Below, one piece after another: positions 25,303 through 35,255 of a stretch of 64,000 nt of DNA; the first letter of the stretch is position 1; each line of letters begins with the position of its first letter. The notes below the pieces were generated by a model, which worked only from the letters and a program-made list of their open reading frames with translations, ran no database searches and had not been told where the DNA came from. The DNA lies in NCBI GenBank assembly GCA_019240475.1, contig JAFAYI010000024.1, positions 372,001 through 436,000 of the forward strand, read 5' to 3'. Source of the DNA: Acidobacteriaceae bacterium. GTDB taxonomy: Bacteria; Acidobacteriota; Terriglobia; Bryobacterales; Bryobacteraceae. The position numbers and the translations under genes were made by a program.

Positions 25303-26193
25303 ATGTTCGACGACGACGAATCTCCCATCCCGCCCCGCGAAAAAAATCCCGGCCGCAGCACCGGCCCTACCTCGCCCGAAGGCAAGTCCCGCTCGTCCCT
25401 CAACCGTGTTACCCACGGCTGCCGCTCCGAACAGCTCCTCCTCCCCAACGAAGATCCCGCCGAGTTCGACTTCCTCGTGAATCACTGGTTCGATTCCTAC
25501 AACCCCGAAGACCCTCTCGCCGAATCGCTCGTCGAAGAGGTTGCCCACGCCGCCTGGTTCCTCAAGCGCGCCGAAAAATGGCTGCGCCAGGTCCAGGTCC
25601 GCCTGCCTCAAGACGCGTGGCTCTGGACCGACGATAACCACAAGATCCTCGGCAACGCGCTCCGCTATAAGACCTCCGCCGAGCGCACCTTCTTTCGCTG
25701 GTACAAGGCCGTCGAAGCGCACTACGACCGCGAATTCCGCCGCCACGAACTCGCCGAGCGCGCCCGCGCCCGCGCCGCCGCCCTCAACATCAAATGGCTC
25801 GACCGCCTCGAACAGGAAACCGCCGAAAAACTCAAGCTCAAGCAGTACGCCCAGATCTTCGGCGACGACGAAGTCTGCTCCACCGTCCTCGTCCCCTCGA
25901 ACGACCAGATCAAGGCCGACGCCGCAGCCCGCCCCGAGCCGCCCCAGCTCATCACCCGCCTGCTCTACTTCACCAACGGCGTCCCCGCCGCCTACGATTG
26001 GCTCAATCCCACCCCCGCCCAATGCGGCTGCGAAACAGTCGGTTCTCAAACCATGCTCTATGAAGACTGGCTCAAGCACATCGAATCCGAACGCAACGCT
26101 CCCGACGGCCATCTCATCCCCAGCTTCACTGCCCTGCTCCCCGCCAAAACCCGGCGCCCCGTTCCCCCGCCCCCGTCCACTGCATTAGAATAA
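25303..26193 (+). CDS. Acidobacterial hypothetical protein with SPEGKxRS...HG N-terminus
   Basis: A 296-residue soluble protein. The N-terminal GPTSPEGKSRSSLNRVTHG matches a motif I have seen repeatedly at the start of multi-copy hypothetical proteins in acidobacterial and planctomycete genomes. The middle is a long charged helical region (RAEKWLRQVQVRLP through RRHELAERARARAAALNIKW) and the C-terminus is Pro-rich. No catalytic motif or membrane segment is seen. The function is unknown. Confidence 0.75.
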   Translation: MFDDDESPIPPREKNPGRSTGPTSPEGKSRSSLNRVTHGCRSEQLLLPNEDPAEFDFLVNHWFDSYNPEDPLAESLVEEVAHAAWFLKRAEKWLRQVQVRLPQDAWLWTDDNHKILGNALRYKTSAERTFFRWYKAVEAHYDREFRRHELAERARARAAALNIKWLDRLEQETAEKLKLKQYAQIFGDDEVCSTVLVPSNDQIKADAAARPEPPQLITRLLYFTNGVPAAYDWLNPTPAQCGCETVGSQTMLYEDWLKHIESERNAPDGHLIPSFTALLPAKTRRPVPPPPSTALE

Positions 26194-26229
26194 GTAGCTA
26201 AGCCCTCCGAAATCCGGATCTCGCTACGG

Positions 26230-28428
26230 ATGCGAACTTTCAAGAACCTTCGCGCGCGCCTCGTCCTGCGCACATGCCTCGCCCTTGCCGCGCCCACTCT
26301 CGCCCTCCGCGCCCAATCGACCACTCCCGATCTCGCCGCCTACGCCTCCCACATCTCCGAAACCTACGACTTCGCCTTCGGCCCGCAAAACTTCTCGCTT
26401 CCCGGCAACGCCGCCACTGTAACCAACAGCTTCCTCCCGCCCAGCGCCTTCCTGCCCGCCTCCTATTGCGCCCGCTGCCACCCGCAAGCCTACGCCGAAT
26501 GGCGCCAGGCCCTCCACTCCAACTCCTTCCGCACGCCCTTTTACCGCACCAGCGTCAACATCCTCGCCCGCACCCGAGGCGTCGAGTTCACCCGCCACTG
26601 CGATAGCTGCCACAACCCCATCGGCGTCCTCTCCGGCGCCCTCACCCGCAATTCTCAAGTCGATCGCTCCTTCGATCGCGACGGCCTCACCTGCACCACC
26701 TGCCACTCCGTCCAAAAGCTCCAGCCCGCCATGGGCAACGGCAGCTTCGTCATGGGCGTCCCCTCCGTCTTGCTCGACGAAAAAGGCAACCGCATCCCCG
26801 GCGAAGTCCCCGACGAACAGATCCTGCAGCATCCCGAGCGCCACTCCGCCGCCGTGATGAAAGACTTCTACCGCACCCCCGAGTTCTGCGCCGCCTGCCA
26901 CAAAGCCAATCTTCCCAACCCCCTCAACAGCTACAAGTTCATCCGCGCCTTCACCGTCTACGACGAGTGGCAGAACTCGAAATTCTCCCGCCGCAATCCG
27001 CTCACTTTCTATTCCACGGACTTCACCTCCTGCCAGGGCTGCCACATGATGCGCGAGCCCGCCCGCGACGACGAATACGGCGCTAAAAAGAAGACCTTCG
27101 CCATGCACCGCTGGCTCGCCGGCAACACCGCCGTGCCTTTCTACTACGGCTTCGACGATCAGCTCAAACAGACCACCGAATTCCTGAAATCCGGCATGTA
27201 TCTCAACCTCGATTTCTTCGGTCTTCGAAAAGAACCTGACGACAAGGTAATCGCCCCGCTTGGCGCGACACCCTTCCGCCTCTCACCCGGCGACAACGTT
27301 CAGATGGTCATGGTCATCCAGAACAAAAACATCGGCCACTCGCTCATCCCCGAAGTGCGCGACCTCTATGAAGCCTGGGTCGAATTCGAAGTCTCCGACG
27401 CCGCCGGCAGGAAACTCTACCACAGCGGCTTCCTCAATCCCGACGGCTCGCTCGACCGCCGCGCCCACAGCTTCACCAACCGGCCCATCAACGTCAATGG
27501 CGATTTTGTCGACAACCATAAAGTCTGGACCATCCACTCCAACGCCTACGACAATACCGTTCCATCCGGCCGCTCCGTCTTGGTCCGCTATCAGTTCCGA
27601 ATTCCGCCCGGCGTCAAGGGCCCGCTCACCGCAACCGCCCGCGTCAATTACCGCCATCTCCGCCAGAGCTATCTGAACAACGTCCTCGGCCCCGATCATC
27701 CCGCCTATCCCGTCATCGAGATCGCCTCGCGCGCCCGCACCTTCAACATCGGCGACAACGCGCCCGGCGTCACCGACCCGCGGGACAATCCCGAATGGAT
27801 GCGCTGGAACAACTTCGGCATCGCCTATCTCGACCAGCAACAGTACGCCGACGCAACCGCCGCCTTCGAGCAGGTCGTCAAGCTCCGTCCCGATTACGCC
27901 GACGGCTACGTCAACGTCGCGCTCACCGCCATCGAATGGGAAAAGTATTCAACCGCTCGCCCCATGCTTGAAAAAGCTCTCGCGCTCAAGCCCAACTACG
28001 CCCGAGCCCTATACTACCTAGCTCTAGTCGAGCGCCGCGAAGGCAACTGCGATAAAGAAATCGCGGATCTCGAAAACGTCGTCTCGCAATACCCGGAATC
28101 GCGCGACGCCCGCCGCGAGCTCGGCATCTCCTATTACCAGCAGCACCGCTACACGGACTCGCGCCAGCAGTTCGAAGCCCTGCAATCGATCGATCCCGAC
28201 GATCTCGCCGCCCACTACAACCTCGCCGTCCTCTACAGGCGGATGGGCATGAAAGACAAAGCCGCCCAGCAGGCCGCGCTCTTCGCCACCAAGCAAATCG
28301 ATCCCGGCGCGCCCACCTATTCGCTCAACTTCTTGCGCCAGCATCCCGAAATCTCCATCGAAAGCTCTCCCTTCCACGTCCACACCGACATCCCCGGCGC
28401 CGCGATCCTCCAATCGGGTCAACAATGA
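26230..28428 (+). CDS. Exported pentaheme c-type cytochrome with C-terminal TPRs
   Basis: A 732-residue exported protein with a signal peptide (LVLRTCLALAAPTLALRAQ). It has five CxxCH heme sites in the N-terminal third (CARCH, CDSCH, CTTCH, CAACH, CQGCH). A central beta-rich region contains NIGHSLIPEVRDLYEAWVEFEV. C-terminal TPRs follow (YADATAAFEQVVKLRPDYADGYVNVALT and ALYYLALVERREG). The heme part resembles the cytochrome c554-type multiheme modules used in periplasmic or surface electron transfer. Its stop overlaps the start of a CRTAC1 gene (ATGA), so the two are translationally coupled. Confidence 0.88.
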   Translation: MRTFKNLRARLVLRTCLALAAPTLALRAQSTTPDLAAYASHISETYDFAFGPQNFSLPGNAATVTNSFLPPSAFLPASYCARCHPQAYAEWRQALHSNSFRTPFYRTSVNILARTRGVEFTRHCDSCHNPIGVLSGALTRNSQVDRSFDRDGLTCTTCHSVQKLQPAMGNGSFVMGVPSVLLDEKGNRIPGEVPDEQILQHPERHSAAVMKDFYRTPEFCAACHKANLPNPLNSYKFIRAFTVYDEWQNSKFSRRNPLTFYSTDFTSCQGCHMMREPARDDEYGAKKKTFAMHRWLAGNTAVPFYYGFDDQLKQTTEFLKSGMYLNLDFFGLRKEPDDKVIAPLGATPFRLSPGDNVQMVMVIQNKNIGHSLIPEVRDLYEAWVEFEVSDAAGRKLYHSGFLNPDGSLDRRAHSFTNRPINVNGDFVDNHKVWTIHSNAYDNTVPSGRSVLVRYQFRIPPGVKGPLTATARVNYRHLRQSYLNNVLGPDHPAYPVIEIASRARTFNIGDNAPGVTDPRDNPEWMRWNNFGIAYLDQQQYADATAAFEQVVKLRPDYADGYVNVALTAIEWEKYSTARPMLEKALALKPNYARALYYLALVERREGNCDKEIADLENVVSQYPESRDARRELGISYYQQHRYTDSRQQFEALQSIDPDDLAAHYNLAVLYRRMGMKDKAAQQAALFATKQIDPGAPTYSLNFLRQHPEISIESSPFHVHTDIPGAAILQSGQQ

Positions 28429-30272
28429 GCAGTCGCAGAAAGTTCCTCCAATCCCTCAGCCGCACCGCGCTCGTGCTCCCCTTCGCCGATCTCGCCGCCG
28501 TCGCCCGCCAGCAGCTCCCCGGCCCCGTCGAGCGCGACTACCACGCCCAGGCCCGCCCCGGTGAAAAAGGACCCAAGTCGCCCATTGAAGGCACTCCGCT
28601 CGGCGTCAGCTTCGTCGATGTCGTCCACGACTCCGGCCTCGCCGTCAAAACCATCTACGGCGGCGAAGGCAAGAACAAGTATCTGCTCGAAACCACCGGC
28701 TGCGGCCTCGCCTTCTACGACTACGACAACGACGGTTGGCTTGACATTTTCTTCGTCAACGGCTGGCGTCTCGAAGGCTTCCCCTCCGGCCAGGAGCCCC
28801 ATTGCCGGCTCTTCAAGAACAACCGCGACGGCACGTTCACCGACGTCACCAAAGGCTCCGGCCTCGAGCACAAGACCGGCTGGGGTCAGGCCTGCTGCGT
28901 CGGCGATTACGATAACGACGGCTTCGACGATTTATTCGTCACCTACTACGGCCAAAACGCTCTCTACCGCAACCACGGCGACGGCACGTTCACGGACGTG
29001 ACGGAAAAAGCCGGCCTCGCTCAACCCGGCCCCAAGGTCCGCTGGAACACCGGTTGCACCTGGGTCGATTACGACAAGGATGGCCACCTCGATCTGTTCG
29101 TCGCCAACTACGTCGACATGGATCTCAAGACCGCGCCTCCGCCCGAAGCCGGTCCCTGCACGTATAAAGGACTGCTGGTCGCCTGCGGCCCGCCCGGGCT
29201 GCGCGGCGGCAAGAACATTCTCTACCGCAACAACGGCGATGGCGCCTTCACCGACGTCAGCCAGAAGGCCGGCATCTGGAACACCGCCGGTACCTACGGC
29301 CTGAGCGTCGCCGCCTCCGATCTCGATAACGACGGCTGGCCCGACATCTACGTCGCCAACGATTCTTCCACTGCCACTCTCTACCAGAACCAGAAGGACG
29401 GCACGTTCAAAGACATCGCCATCGAATCCGGCGCCGCGCTCTCGCCCGAAGGCAAGCCGCAAGCCGGCATGGGCGTCTCCATCGGCGACTACAATCGCGA
29501 CGGCAATCTCGACGTCGTCAAAACCAATTTCGCCGGCGACACCGACTCGCTCTACACCAATCTCGGCGACGGCTCCTTCGAAGACCGCACCTACCCGAGC
29601 GGCATCGGCGTCAACACCCGCCTGCTCGGCTGGGGCGTCGGCTTCTTCGACATGGATAACGACGGCTGGCTCGACATCCTCATGTCCAACGGCCACGTCT
29701 ACCCCGAAGTCGATAAATCCAAGACCGACCTCAAGTACGCCGAGCACAAGTATCTCTACCGCAATCTCCAAAACGGCCACTTCGAAGAGGTCACCGAAAA
29801 AGGCGGCCCCGGCATCATGGAAGCCGCTCCCGCGCGCGGCTGCGCCTTCGGCGACTACGATAACGACGGCGATATCGATGTCGCGGTCAACTGCGTCAAC
29901 GCCATTCCCCAGCTCCTGCGCTGCGATTCCACGCTCAATCGCAACTGGATCAAGATCAAGCTCGTCGGCGTCAAGAGCAATCGCACCGGCATTGGAACCC
30001 GCGTCATCGTCACCGCCAAAACGAAGCCCGATTCCGCCAAGCCTCTAGCTCAAATGGACGAGCTGCGCAGCGGCGGCAGCTACTTCTCTCAAAACGATCT
30101 CCGCATGCACTTCGGCCTGGAGCATGCCGAAAAGGTCGATTCCGTCGAAATCCGCTGGCTCAGCGGCCAAATCGATAAGCTCGAAAACCTCGACGTCAAT
30201 CGCCTCTACACGATTCAAGAGGGCGGCAAGATTCTCAAAAGCGAAGCGCTCACCCCCGCGAAGAAGGTTTGA
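28425..30272 (+). CDS. CRTAC1 family protein with Tat signal
   Basis: A 615-residue FG-GAP/ASPIC-UnbV protein. It starts with a twin-arginine signal (SSRRKFLQSLSRTALVLPFA), implying folding before export. Propeller blades carry DYDNDGWLDIFFVNG, DYDNDGFDDLF, DLDNDGWPDIYVAND, DYNRDGNLDVV and DMDNDGWLDILM. The C-terminal ASPIC/UnbV domain includes NRTGIGTRVIV and DSVEIRWLSG. It is coupled to the multiheme cytochrome gene by an ATGA overlap, hinting at a shared redox or docking complex. The Tat signal contrasts with the Sec-type signals of the other two CRTAC1 proteins in the window. Confidence 0.9.
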   Translation: MSSRRKFLQSLSRTALVLPFADLAAVARQQLPGPVERDYHAQARPGEKGPKSPIEGTPLGVSFVDVVHDSGLAVKTIYGGEGKNKYLLETTGCGLAFYDYDNDGWLDIFFVNGWRLEGFPSGQEPHCRLFKNNRDGTFTDVTKGSGLEHKTGWGQACCVGDYDNDGFDDLFVTYYGQNALYRNHGDGTFTDVTEKAGLAQPGPKVRWNTGCTWVDYDKDGHLDLFVANYVDMDLKTAPPPEAGPCTYKGLLVACGPPGLRGGKNILYRNNGDGAFTDVSQKAGIWNTAGTYGLSVAASDLDNDGWPDIYVANDSSTATLYQNQKDGTFKDIAIESGAALSPEGKPQAGMGVSIGDYNRDGNLDVVKTNFAGDTDSLYTNLGDGSFEDRTYPSGIGVNTRLLGWGVGFFDMDNDGWLDILMSNGHVYPEVDKSKTDLKYAEHKYLYRNLQNGHFEEVTEKGGPGIMEAAPARGCAFGDYDNDGDIDVAVNCVNAIPQLLRCDSTLNRNWIKIKLVGVKSNRTGIGTRVIVTAKTKPDSAKPLAQMDELRSGGSYFSQNDLRMHFGLEHAEKVDSVEIRWLSGQIDKLENLDVNRLYTIQEGGKILKSEALTPAKKV

Positions 30273-30359
30273 TGCAACTTCTTCTCACAAGGCGCGATAT
30301 ATACTTATGAGGCGGCGTTGTCCGCCAGACCATCGGTCTCAAAGCTGCGGAGGTCTATC

Positions 30360-31034
30360 TTGAAGCTTCGACTCACTCTTTCCAGCACGGCTCTGGCAGC
30401 CTGCTTCGCCATCGGCGCATCCGCGGCAACCGCATCCGCTGCAACCATGGATCTCGGGATCAACGGAGAAGTGCAAGTCTCGTCTTCGGCCATCTCTTTC
30501 GGGCAGTATCCGACCGGCGCGCCCTATGCGCCGGCCCCAGGTTACGGAACCTTCGAAGTCTCCTTGGTCAACTCCGGCGTTTTTCAATCTGGCGGCGTCG
30601 CCACCGGTGAATTCGGAACAATTCAGAGTCTCAGCACTTCCACTACCGGAACCACGCTGACCCCCACCCCCGGCTCGTCGCTGCCCTTCATGACCTTCGA
30701 TTCAGGCGGCTCGAACCTCCAGCTCTACTTGACCGAACTTGTCCCGGGCTCTTCGTCTGGCCCGTATACCGTTACCAATACGCCTGACGGCGCCATCATC
30801 GCCTTCAACGTGGATGGTTTCGTTTATGACACCTCCAACGGTTCGCGTATGAACTTCACCGCTACCATGTCGGCGACCTTCGACGGCATGACCGCGAGCG
30901 AACTGCTAGGCGGAATCGATCCCGATACCCCATTCACCGGCACCTTCATGGCGACCCTCGTTCCCGAGCCTTCCACGCTCCTGCTGCTCGGCCTCGGCGT
31001 TAGCAGTCTGGGCCTCATTCGCCGCCGCAGATAG
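30360..31034 (+). CDS. PEP-CTERM sorting domain protein
   Basis: A 224-residue exported protein. It has a signal peptide (LTLSSTALAACFAIGASAATASA), a Ser/Thr/Gly-rich middle, and a C-terminal VPEPSTLLLLGLGVSSLGLIRRRR. That tail is the PEP motif, helix and basic tail recognised by exosortase/archaeosortase-like systems. The TTG at 30360 was chosen because GGAGG lies six bases upstream; an in-frame ATG further upstream has no ribosome site. A TATACT at 30300-30305 could be a -10 box. The sorting enzyme itself is not in the window. Confidence 0.85.
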   Translation: MKLRLTLSSTALAACFAIGASAATASAATMDLGINGEVQVSSSAISFGQYPTGAPYAPAPGYGTFEVSLVNSGVFQSGGVATGEFGTIQSLSTSTTGTTLTPTPGSSLPFMTFDSGGSNLQLYLTELVPGSSSGPYTVTNTPDGAIIAFNVDGFVYDTSNGSRMNFTATMSATFDGMTASELLGGIDPDTPFTGTFMATLVPEPSTLLLLGLGVSSLGLIRRRR

Positions 31035-31044
31035 AAGAGCGATT

Positions 31045-33489
31045 ATGCGGTTCCTGGCGTCGGTCTTACAAGGCGCCTTGGCGCCGCTTTGTCAAGACAC
31101 GCGCTACGGTGCCCGTCTGCTCCGTCGCAGCCCCGGCTTTGCGGCCATCGTCATCCTGACGCTCGCCCTCGGCATCGGCGCCAACACCGCCATCTTCACC
31201 GTCGTCGATCACGTCCTCCTCCGCCCGCTGCCCTATCCCGACTCCCGCCGCATCGTCCGCATCTGGGAAGCGGACCCCGCGCGCGGCTGGTCTCGCAGCG
31301 TCGTCAACCCTTTCAACTTCCTCGATTGGCGCGAGCGCAACCACAGCTTCACCCATATGGCCGCCATCAACAGCGGCAATCTCACCATCACCGGTGATGG
31401 CGACCCAGTCGCCGTGCCATCCATCCAGGTCTCGCCCGAGTTCTTTTCCATCATCGGCGTCTCGCCCTATCTCGGCCGCGCCTTCCTGCCCGAGGAAAAC
31501 AAGCCGGCGCCCATCGGCAGCGTCATCCTCAGCTACGATTTCTGGCAATCGCGCTTCGCGGGCGACCGTGGCGTCTTGGGAAAGCAAATCATCGTTGAAG
31601 GCGAGAAGAACACCATCGTCGGCGTCATGCCGCGCGGCTTCTCGTTCCCCAACCTTCCGGCCGATCTGTGGACCTCTTTCCCAATCGTTCGCTCCAAGGC
31701 CTATCAGGATGGCCGCTGGATCGGCGTCATCGCTCGCCTTAAGCCCGGCGTCACGCTGAAGCAGGCGCAGGACGACATGGCGCGCATTGCCGCCCAGCTC
31801 GCCCGCGAGCGCCCCGACTCAGACAAAGGATGGACCGCCGAGGTCGTTCCCTTCCAGCAGGATTCCACCGAAGACGTCCGCCTTCCGCTGATCGTCCTGC
31901 TCTCAGCCGTTGGCTTCGTTCTGCTCGTCGCCTGCGCCAATCTCGCCAATCTTCTGCTGATGCGCGGAACCCGCCGCCTGCCGGAAATCGCCGTCCGCGC
32001 CGCTCTCGGCGCCGGCAAGCTTCGCCTTGTTCAGCAGCTACTGTCTGAAACATTCGCGCTTGCTTTGATCGGCTGGTTCGCCGGAATCTTTGCCGCCGAC
32101 GCCGCCCTCAAAGGCCTGCTCGCCTTGCTTCCGCCCGATACCGGCCTGCCGCTCATGTCCGGTATTCGCCTCGATTCCCGCGTGCTCCTGTTCTCTTTCG
32201 CCATCGCCCTCGTCACCACCGTCCTGTTCGGCCTGGTTCCCGCCTTCCGCATATCCCGCGCCGACGTGCAAGACGCGCTCAAGCAGGGCTCCCTCCGTAC
32301 CGGCGTCGGCGTCAACCGCGCCTTCCGCTACGCCTTCGTCCTCACCGAAATCGCGCTTTCCCTGCTGCTGCTCACCGGCGCCGGTCTCATGCTCCGCAGC
32401 TTCGCTCACCTGCTCTCGGTTCACCCCGGCTTCTCCACCGATCATCTGCTGACCATGAATCTCTTCACCGCGCCCTCTAAATTCGGCCAGCCCGTCGCGC
32501 GGGCCCGCTATGTCGATCGGGTGCTCGATGAAGTTCGAACCGTTCCCGGCGTTCAGGCCGCCGGTTCCACTCATTTCCTTCCCATGACCGGCCGCGTCTC
32601 CGGCTCCTGCTTCTCTCGCTTGGGCGAACCTTTGATCCCGAGTTCTTCCCCCGGAGCCGATTTCCTCATCATCACCTCCGGTTATCTCGAAGCCATGCGA
32701 ACGCCCATCCGCGCCGGACGCGGCTTCTCATCCCGCGACACGTTTTCTTCCCCAAGCGTCGCCCTGGTCAACCAAGCCTTCGCTTCCAAGTACTTCCCGA
32801 ACCAGGACCCCGTCGGCCAGAAGTTGAATATCTGTTGGACCGTCCAAAGCCCCGCCCGCATCGTCGGCGTCGTCTCCGACGCCCGCCAAACCGAGCTCGA
32901 AAAGCCCCCGCAGCCCACCATCTACCTCGACAATTCGCAAGCCGCGATGTACTTCGCGAACCTCGCCATCCGCACCCACGGCGACCCCCAGCGCATCGCC
33001 AACGCCGTCCTCGCCGCCATCCATCGCGTCAATCCCGATCAGGCGGTCTCAGAAGTCCGGACCATGGACGATATCGTCTCCCTCTCCGTCGCTCGCCCGC
33101 GCCTTCAGCTCATCCTGCTCGCGGCATTCGCGATCATGGCCGTCTTGCTCGCCGCCATCGGCGTCTATGGCGTGCTCTCGTATTCGGTCGTGCAGCGGAC
33201 TCAGGAGATCGCCATTCGCGTCGCTCTCGGCGCTTCGAGCCGCGACGTCGTTCGCATGGTCCTCGGCGAAGGCCTGGCGCTTCTGGGTATCGGAATCGCC
33301 CTCGGTCTCGGCTCTTCCCTGCTGCTGACCCGCCTTCTCAAGAGCCTGCTGTTCGACGTGCAGCCCAACGACCCCGCCACGCTGATCGCGGTCACAGCGA
33401 TTCTCATTTTTATTGCCCTGATCGCGACGCTCATTCCCGCCCGCCGCGCCTTCCGCGTCGACCCTCTGGTCGCCTTACACTACGAGTAG
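31045..33489 (+). CDS. ADOP-type MacB/FtsX permease
   Basis: An 814-residue membrane protein matching the 'acidobacterial duplicated orphan permease' type. A short N-terminal segment leads to CQDTRYGARLLRRSPGFAAIVILTLALGIGANTAIFTVVDHVLLRPLPYP, then a periplasmic MacB-like domain and a FtsX triple-helix block. The same architecture repeats, ending in another FtsX block (RTQEIAIRVALGASSRDVVRMVLGEG). ADOPs lack an adjacent ATPase; none is seen here. The substrate is unknown. It starts ten bases after the PEP-CTERM gene. Confidence 0.92.
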   Translation: MRFLASVLQGALAPLCQDTRYGARLLRRSPGFAAIVILTLALGIGANTAIFTVVDHVLLRPLPYPDSRRIVRIWEADPARGWSRSVVNPFNFLDWRERNHSFTHMAAINSGNLTITGDGDPVAVPSIQVSPEFFSIIGVSPYLGRAFLPEENKPAPIGSVILSYDFWQSRFAGDRGVLGKQIIVEGEKNTIVGVMPRGFSFPNLPADLWTSFPIVRSKAYQDGRWIGVIARLKPGVTLKQAQDDMARIAAQLARERPDSDKGWTAEVVPFQQDSTEDVRLPLIVLLSAVGFVLLVACANLANLLLMRGTRRLPEIAVRAALGAGKLRLVQQLLSETFALALIGWFAGIFAADAALKGLLALLPPDTGLPLMSGIRLDSRVLLFSFAIALVTTVLFGLVPAFRISRADVQDALKQGSLRTGVGVNRAFRYAFVLTEIALSLLLLTGAGLMLRSFAHLLSVHPGFSTDHLLTMNLFTAPSKFGQPVARARYVDRVLDEVRTVPGVQAAGSTHFLPMTGRVSGSCFSRLGEPLIPSSSPGADFLIITSGYLEAMRTPIRAGRGFSSRDTFSSPSVALVNQAFASKYFPNQDPVGQKLNICWTVQSPARIVGVVSDARQTELEKPPQPTIYLDNSQAAMYFANLAIRTHGDPQRIANAVLAAIHRVNPDQAVSEVRTMDDIVSLSVARPRLQLILLAAFAIMAVLLAAIGVYGVLSYSVVQRTQEIAIRVALGASSRDVVRMVLGEGLALLGIGIALGLGSSLLLTRLLKSLLFDVQPNDPATLIAVTAILIFIALIATLIPARRAFRVDPLVALHYE

Positions 33490-33536
33490 GCATCGCTCCA
33501 CGCGCCCTACCCACTTCCGCGGATCTTACATTGGGA

Positions 33537-35153
33537 ATGACGCTGATTTACTACAAGGCCCGGCAATTTATTCGTATCGGACTTAGCGCCGCCGTTCCGC
33601 TGGTGGCGTTCGCGCATTCCGAGCCGGTGATTCGAAGCACGACGCAATTAGTAGAAGTGACCGTAGTGGTGACCGGCCCGGGCGGCGCCCCGGTCCTGGA
33701 TCTGAAGCGCAAGGATTTCGCCCTGTGGGAACGGGGCATCGCGCGTTCGATTTCCGCTTTCCATCAAAACTGGACGGCGGACGACGAGCCAACCTCCCCC
33801 CCTGCGCCCACCCTCGGACGATATTCGAATTCGATTCGGCAAGAGATGGGCGGCATGCACAGCGTGCTTCTCTTGGACGCACTCGATACGCCGGGGACAG
33901 ATTGGGAACGGGCGTGGCCCGATGTGGTTCGCTTCATCGGGGGACTAGGTTCGGCGGATCGAATCGCGATTTACTCACTCGACCCTCTCAATGGGTTAGA
34001 AGTATTGCAGGACTTCGACGACGACCCGCGACGGCTTGCGGCCAAACTACAGAAGCTTCCACATGCGACCTTGGCCGAGCTTCTGCCGGCGGCGGCCGCC
34101 TTTCACGACCGGGACGCGCCGGGATTTGCCACGCGCGACAGCCGCATTCAATTGCCGGAATTGTTGAGCCTTGGTCGCGTGCAGGGTCTGACCAATGCAC
34201 TGAACGCGATCGCCAATCATTTGGCGGGAGTGCCGGGACGCAAGACGCTCATCTGGTTTGCGAGTGTTTTTCCCGATCCGTTTCCGACAACGCGTTTGCC
34301 GGGTTCGGCACTGCCGCCCTACCGGTCTAAATTGCTGTTGGCGGTGAATCGTCTTCTTTCGAATGACATAGGAATTTACCCGGTGGATGCGCGCGGTCTC
34401 ATGCCGGATCACAGCTTCGACGCCGAGAATCGAAGTTTGCCCGCGGCCGAACCGGTAGGCCCCGGACAAGTCAATTCCATGCAGGTTTACGATTTTTCGG
34501 GGTTGATGGAACTGGCGCGGCGCAGTGGAGGCAAGGCCTATTTCAATAGCAATGGTTTTGCGCAAGATCTGCGCGACGCCGCTTTCGCCGAGCGCAGCAG
34601 CTACACACTGGGGTTCTATTTGCAAGCGGAGCCTGACGGCAAATACCACCCCATACGGCTTGCGGTGGACAGGCCGCAAGTGCACCTCCGATACAGGCCG
34701 GGATACTGGGCCTTCGGCGAAGCCGAAGCAGCAGGGGAAGCAGAGAGGCAGACGCAACTACGAGCGGCCATGGACAGCCCGTTTATGGCGAACGCAATTC
34801 AACTGCAGGCGGATGCGCAAAAACTGTCTGGGAATCCAGCCACGGCGCGAACTGTTATTTACATCGATCCCGGCAATCTGACTCTTGAGGCAGGCCAGGG
34901 GGCCTGGAACGCGCGATTGGAGGTGTTGATCGGACAGAAAGAGACTCGCGGAAGGGTATTCGCCATTCCGCCCTACTCTGTGCCGCTAAGCGTACCGAAC
35001 TCCTTGCTGCGTTCCCATGGGTGGCTGACGACTCGTGCCACCGTGGCCTTACGGCCGGCGACCGGCACGATACGGGTTGTCGTACAGGACCAGCATTCCG
35101 GGCGCATCGGTTCGTTGGATATTCCGCTGGATCCGGCTCCAGGCCGCCGATGA
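33537..35153 (+). CDS. Exported VWFA-related acidobacterial domain protein
   Basis: A 538-residue exported protein. It has a signal peptide and the family-type opening TTQLVEVTVVVTGPGGAPVLDLKRKDFALWE. A von Willebrand A-like region follows (SVLLLDALDTPGTDW, DRIAIYSLD, KTLIWFAS, IGIYPVDARGL). YTLGFYLQAEPDGKYHPIRLAV follows as in TIGR03436. The usual DxSxS metal site is changed to DALDT. The function is unknown; it may be an extracellular adhesion or scaffold protein. The ATG at 33537 directly precedes the signal peptide. Confidence 0.85.
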   Translation: MTLIYYKARQFIRIGLSAAVPLVAFAHSEPVIRSTTQLVEVTVVVTGPGGAPVLDLKRKDFALWERGIARSISAFHQNWTADDEPTSPPAPTLGRYSNSIRQEMGGMHSVLLLDALDTPGTDWERAWPDVVRFIGGLGSADRIAIYSLDPLNGLEVLQDFDDDPRRLAAKLQKLPHATLAELLPAAAAFHDRDAPGFATRDSRIQLPELLSLGRVQGLTNALNAIANHLAGVPGRKTLIWFASVFPDPFPTTRLPGSALPPYRSKLLLAVNRLLSNDIGIYPVDARGLMPDHSFDAENRSLPAAEPVGPGQVNSMQVYDFSGLMELARRSGGKAYFNSNGFAQDLRDAAFAERSSYTLGFYLQAEPDGKYHPIRLAVDRPQVHLRYRPGYWAFGEAEAAGEAERQTQLRAAMDSPFMANAIQLQADAQKLSGNPATARTVIYIDPGNLTLEAGQGAWNARLEVLIGQKETRGRVFAIPPYSVPLSVPNSLLRSHGWLTTRATVALRPATGTIRVVVQDQHSGRIGSLDIPLDPAPGRR

Positions 35154-35207
35154 CGAGTGCCTGCTTACTCGACCGCCTTCAGGAACAGCCTCGATATGCG
35201 CGAATGC

Positions 35208-35213
35208 TATAGT
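35208..35213 (+). promoter_or_regulatory. Possible -10 box of tRNA-Lys promoter
   Basis: TATAGT matches the sigma-70 -10 consensus at five of six positions and lies 43 bases before the mature tRNA. No matching -35 hexamer is evident at 16-18 bp, so this is only a suggestion. Confidence 0.3.
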
Positions 35214-35255
35214 CGTTTTCGTGGCCTGCTTTCACCGTGCGCCACCCCTCGAAAC

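Noticed and set aside
28932..29780. Long minus-strand frame opposite the CRTAC1 gene
   Set aside because: Composition is Val/Gly/Asp-rich as expected of the antisense of a GC-rich gene; the plus strand shows clear FG-GAP motifs.
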